DNA from: Bolinopsis microptera
Taxonomy: Eukaryota > Ctenophora > Tentaculata > Lobata > Bolinopsidae
Assembly: GCF_026151205.1 (NCBI RefSeq)
Contig: NC_087082.1
Location: forward strand, 12,991,865-13,055,864
Direction: 5' to 3'
DNA length: 64,000 nt
This document shows positions 60,973 to 64,000 of the stretch, piece after piece (the stretch's first letter is position 1; each line of letters opens with the position of its first letter). Both the position numbers and the translations under genes were made by a program. The notes beneath the pieces were generated by a model. The model was not told the origin of the DNA. It saw only the letters and a list, made by a program, of their open reading frames with translations, and did no database searches.

Positions 60973-62875
60973 TCTTGTTAATATTTTAGTTGTACTGTGC
61001 ATAAAAGTGTGTAGTGACAAGTGTGTAGTGGTAATGTATATTATTTATTATGATGACGCGATATTTATAATGCAGAATTAAAAGCTGCTTTCGATATGAC
61101 TGGTGGTGGGCTCTCTCCGGCGGGACATAGATCTATATAGGGGGTACCCGGGGTACGAGTTAACGAACAGTGTTCGTGTCCTTCCACAACCCCCTATTAC
61201 CTGTGTTTCTGTCGGAAGAGCCTAATTCATCCGTTAGAATCGCAGAGTTAGCGGAGCTCATGATATCTCGCGACGTATACTGCATGAACGGTGCAAGACT
61301 TGCGCCGTTTGTTTCAGCATCCAGTTGCGAGTGCTTGCCCATCGAAAACATGATTAGTGATCGTGGATTTTATTGATATTACTGATTATCCATCATATTC
61401 AGTATTAATATTATCCATTATTTATTTATTGACATCCTTCAATCTCCAAAACGAGGTGTGAAGGTAAATTAACTTTGAGCCTTGTTTTGGCGACTGCTTA
61501 ATCGATGGGCAAGTATGTATTTGTTTTTTAGCAGTGTTGAACATTGAAACAATTATAAAATGTTCATGTTTATTTTTATCTTATATAACGTACAATATGA
61601 ATGACATATGCTATAGTGACGTAACATATATAGTGCAAAGAATTAGTAATTTGCTAGATGTGATTTAAGTGCAATTGTAAATTGCAAAATGTTAACGTCG
61701 ATTATTACTAACATTTATCTGAATTTAATACAAGTACATGTCACATATAAATTGGGTAGCTGAATGAAACTCGTGCCTCAGAATTTTCCGTTCTTAGCAC
61801 TGCAGTGTTCTCACCCTGTACTGCGTTAACGACCGAAATTTTCCCAATATGCAATAATTATTTTGCTTCTAAAATCCGTTGATAATTAATAATATATCGT
61901 GACATGTAATTGTAAGATAACAAACCTCGCGCGCGCGGCGCTAACATCTGCACCTGAGAATATCTCAGCAATGTGTGGCTGTCTGAGCTGCGCGGCGGGC
62001 TGTGTATTGTGTATATAGCTGAATTTAAATTTAGATTTATTTGTAAATGTATAATAATATTAAATATGTATTGATTGTTTTGTGGTAAATACAAATTTTG
62101 TTTCACTAAATTTTGTTTTACTTTTAGATAATTTTATAATTAAGCATTTTTAAAACTATTTTTTTAATGCGCTACAAGAAAACAGTTTTTACATAATTGA
62201 TATTGTTTACAAATTCACAATTTTGTTGTATCACCTGGTGACTCCCACTGTTTCTTCACTATAGTAGAGTTTCTACGATACAGGGGAGCCGCGCACTCGT
62301 GCGCGGCGGGTCATACAACGTATGACAACAATTTTGGTAATCAATTTATTATTTCATTTGATTTTAAATTATATTATAACGTTAACCATTTCGTATTTAT
62401 ATCACTACATTATCATCATATTTTATTACCATTGTTAAAATTAACATATTCATTTTTAATTTTTCCCAAAGTGAAAATGTTTGAAATAACTCTCGTGCTA
62501 ATTCGAAAAAGTTTAGAACAGTAACGATACAGCCCAGCTGTCGAAATGGAAACTCTTTACTGCAACTGGACTGGAGTGGAATAAAGGCAGCAATCTCGCT
62601 GTCCGGGTGGTCAGCAACTCTGATGACCCGATAGAGGATTCCATGACATATGTTGATTGACAATGTCAATCCGTCGAGATCGTTGCTCTGCGAAGCAACG
62701 ATCGTCGACGATGCGAAGCAAGAATGCTAGTTCGCGCGGCGCGTCGAAGCGGCGAAGTCCTCCAATGACATATGAAGCACACCAAAGTAACCAAAGTAAC
62801 ATCCGTCAAATTAAAATCCAAAAATTCCAAATTTTGGAAAATTCAGTTTCCATGACAGTGAATTGGTTTTAAAAG
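60973..62875. other. No supportable gene; possible transposon debris
   Basis: Plus strand 61170-61376 and minus strand 62397-62669 have protein-like composition but no family I can name. A perfect 10-bp stem with a 6-base loop (gatcgttgct / agcaacgatc) lies at 62678-62703. It is next to a GC-rich patch (ttcgcgcggcgcgtcgaagc) unlike its surroundings. Confidence 0.4.
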
Positions 62876-63442
62876 GTGTTCGTGAAATGCAAGGATGTGC
62901 AGACTGAGCTATTTCTTCTTCCAGTTGATGGTCTAGAGTTGCCAAGGGGAACAGTCCTAGGAGACCAAGCTAGGCTGGACATTTCTGCAAGATCGATATG
63001 GAATGCTTCAGAGAGGGCATATTTTGATGTAAGGTGTAAGGGTATTCCATGCCCCAGCCCCCTCCAACGCAATTCAAGCAAATCGATCCCTGCAATGTAC
63101 CAGTTTCATGAAAATGAGAAAAAACGATGTTACAACGCAAGGGTTCTTGAAGTGGAGAAAGGAAGCTCCACACCGTTAGTTTTCTCGACGTCTGGTGGAA
63201 TGGGTGGTGAAGCTGAAAGACTAGTGAAGAAGCTGGCTAGTAAGATGGAGTACCACACAGGTCAAAGGTATGCTGATGCTGTGGGATATATTAGGAAGCG
63301 CCTTTGGTTTGAAATCTTAAGAACAACGATGATTTCTCTCCGGGGAGAGAGGGGCGAGAAAGAACTTAGCCAATATAGACAGTTTAGATTTGAACTTGGA
63401 GCCGCAAGGCCAAGGGTGATTTTCAAAACTTTGAGTTGTTGA
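62876..63442 (+). mobile_element. C-terminal ORF of a retroelement polyprotein, 188 aa open
   Basis: This is the longest uninterrupted real reading frame in the window. It contains QARLDISARSIW then ERAYFDVRC, ENEKKRCYNARVLEVEKGSS, TPLVFSTSGGMGGEA and MISLRGERG. I recognise this order from proteins very abundant in cnidarian, sponge and other invertebrate genomes and linked to reverse-transcriptase-bearing mobile elements. The D...FDVR pair resembles a PD-(D/E)XK-type nuclease core (inference). Upstream the frame is stopped at about 62870, so only the C-terminal part remains, although it is free of disabling mutations to its natural end. Confidence 0.7.
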
Positions 63443-63659
63443 AAGGTTTAGTTTTTTCTTTTTATATAGGGTCATTGTGACATTATGTGTATACTGTTTA
63501 AAAGGTGTTCTAAGGGGAATGGACTAAATAATCAGTGCATATTTAAACAAACGAAAAAAAATGAAATAGGGAGGTAAATACACAAAACTGTAGGAGGTTT
63601 TTTTTATGACAAAGATCTGAACAGTACACCTTCACACACAAAGGAAATTTTTAATAAAC

Positions 63660-63797
63660 TATAAGTATTAGCTTTACCAAACGTGATAGCTAAATGTATA
63701 TTATGCTTAATGCACAAAGTTTATTCTAACACTGCTCCACCAAATATTATAAGAATGTTCACTGTTTCAAACTTAAACGCACCTAGAAGAGAACCTG

Positions 63798-63851
<54 letters not shown>

Positions 63852-64000
63852 CTTTCCAAAAAATTTTTTCTTTCCTGCAGTACCATTTAACCGTTTATGT
63901 AATTCAGATAAGAGCATTTCTTACATTGGGCCTAAGTTATACAACAAAACAGTCAACATTATTAACAAAGACATAAAATACGTTACGACTTGCCTACAAG
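63660..64000 (+). mobile_element. Non-LTR reverse transcriptase C-terminal fragment split by a poly-T tract
   Basis: The frame before the tract reads CLMHKVYSNTAPPNIIRMFT ... NAPRREPEF. After the tract, in another frame, it reads VPFNRLCNSDKSISYIGPKL then YNKTVNIINKDIKY. Together these match the C-terminal pattern of LINE reverse transcriptases (H K ... APP I..MF, RREP.F, S.SY.GPK.YN). The 49-T run (63803-63851) sits between RREPEF and the VPFNRL block. The fragment continues past the window edge. Confidence 0.7.

Noticed and set aside
60570-60989. Poly-Gly and poly-Pro ORFs
   Set aside because: They arise from the C homopolymers of the hAT-like MITE.
62678-62703. 10-bp stem hairpin as a terminator or RNA gene
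   Set aside because: There is no tRNA/ncRNA pattern around it. A hairpin alone in a eukaryotic intergenic region is not evidence of function.

Overview
The window looks like an AT-rich, repeat-laden invertebrate animal nuclear genome. Its genes are split into many short exons (75-400 bp) with GT-AG introns, there are no prokaryotic operons, and non-LTR retrotransposon fragments and non-autonomous DNA transposons are everywhere. A fucolectin-like (FTP) domain, a rabphilin-type Zn-finger/C2 protein and the style of the retroelement fragments fit a marine invertebrate. A cnidarian is my best guess, but that is inference. All exon models below were assembled by hand from splice signals and reading-frame phase.

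Layout. Four spliced genes can be supported, all on the minus strand: (1) 895-1658, 3 exons, 160 aa, unrecognised; (2) 6157-7617, 3 exons, 85 aa, unrecognised; (3) 10039-22452, 17 exons, 892 aa, a rabphilin/synaptotagmin-like protein with an 8-Cys zinc finger and two widely separated C2-like domains; (4) 38045-57553, 19 exons, 816 aa, a helical protein of unknown function with a Cys/His cluster. Every exon junction in genes 3 and 4 keeps phase. Most exons are too short to appear as long ORFs, and the longest uninterrupted ORFs in the window are mostly repeats or transposon debris.

Repeats and mobile DNA. Two hAT-like elements have perfect 8-bp target-site duplications (4061-5443 and 60637-60964). 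A Mutator-like MITE has a 9-bp duplication (50801-51217). A 2-kb terminal-inverted-repeat element (52091-54058) is packed with GGTGGATA motifs that switch orientation, and it ends 21 bp from a splice acceptor. An 801-bp TIR element lies at 8007-8807, and a short TIR family occurs three times (10267, 29238, 39951). Non-LTR retrotransposon pieces lie at 40700-40948, 59814-60268, 62876-63442 and 63660-64000. Tandem arrays range from an 8-bp unit (10664-10990) to a 4.6-kb satellite of about 104 copies of a 44-bp unit in constant register (30365-34938).

The most striking structural signal is a perfect 388-bp palindrome with no spacer (21192-21579) in intron 1 of the rabphilin-like gene. It is either a real foldback sequence or a sequencing/assembly inversion artefact. 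The 15.6 kb between genes 3 and 4 (22453-38044) holds repeats and no gene I can support.
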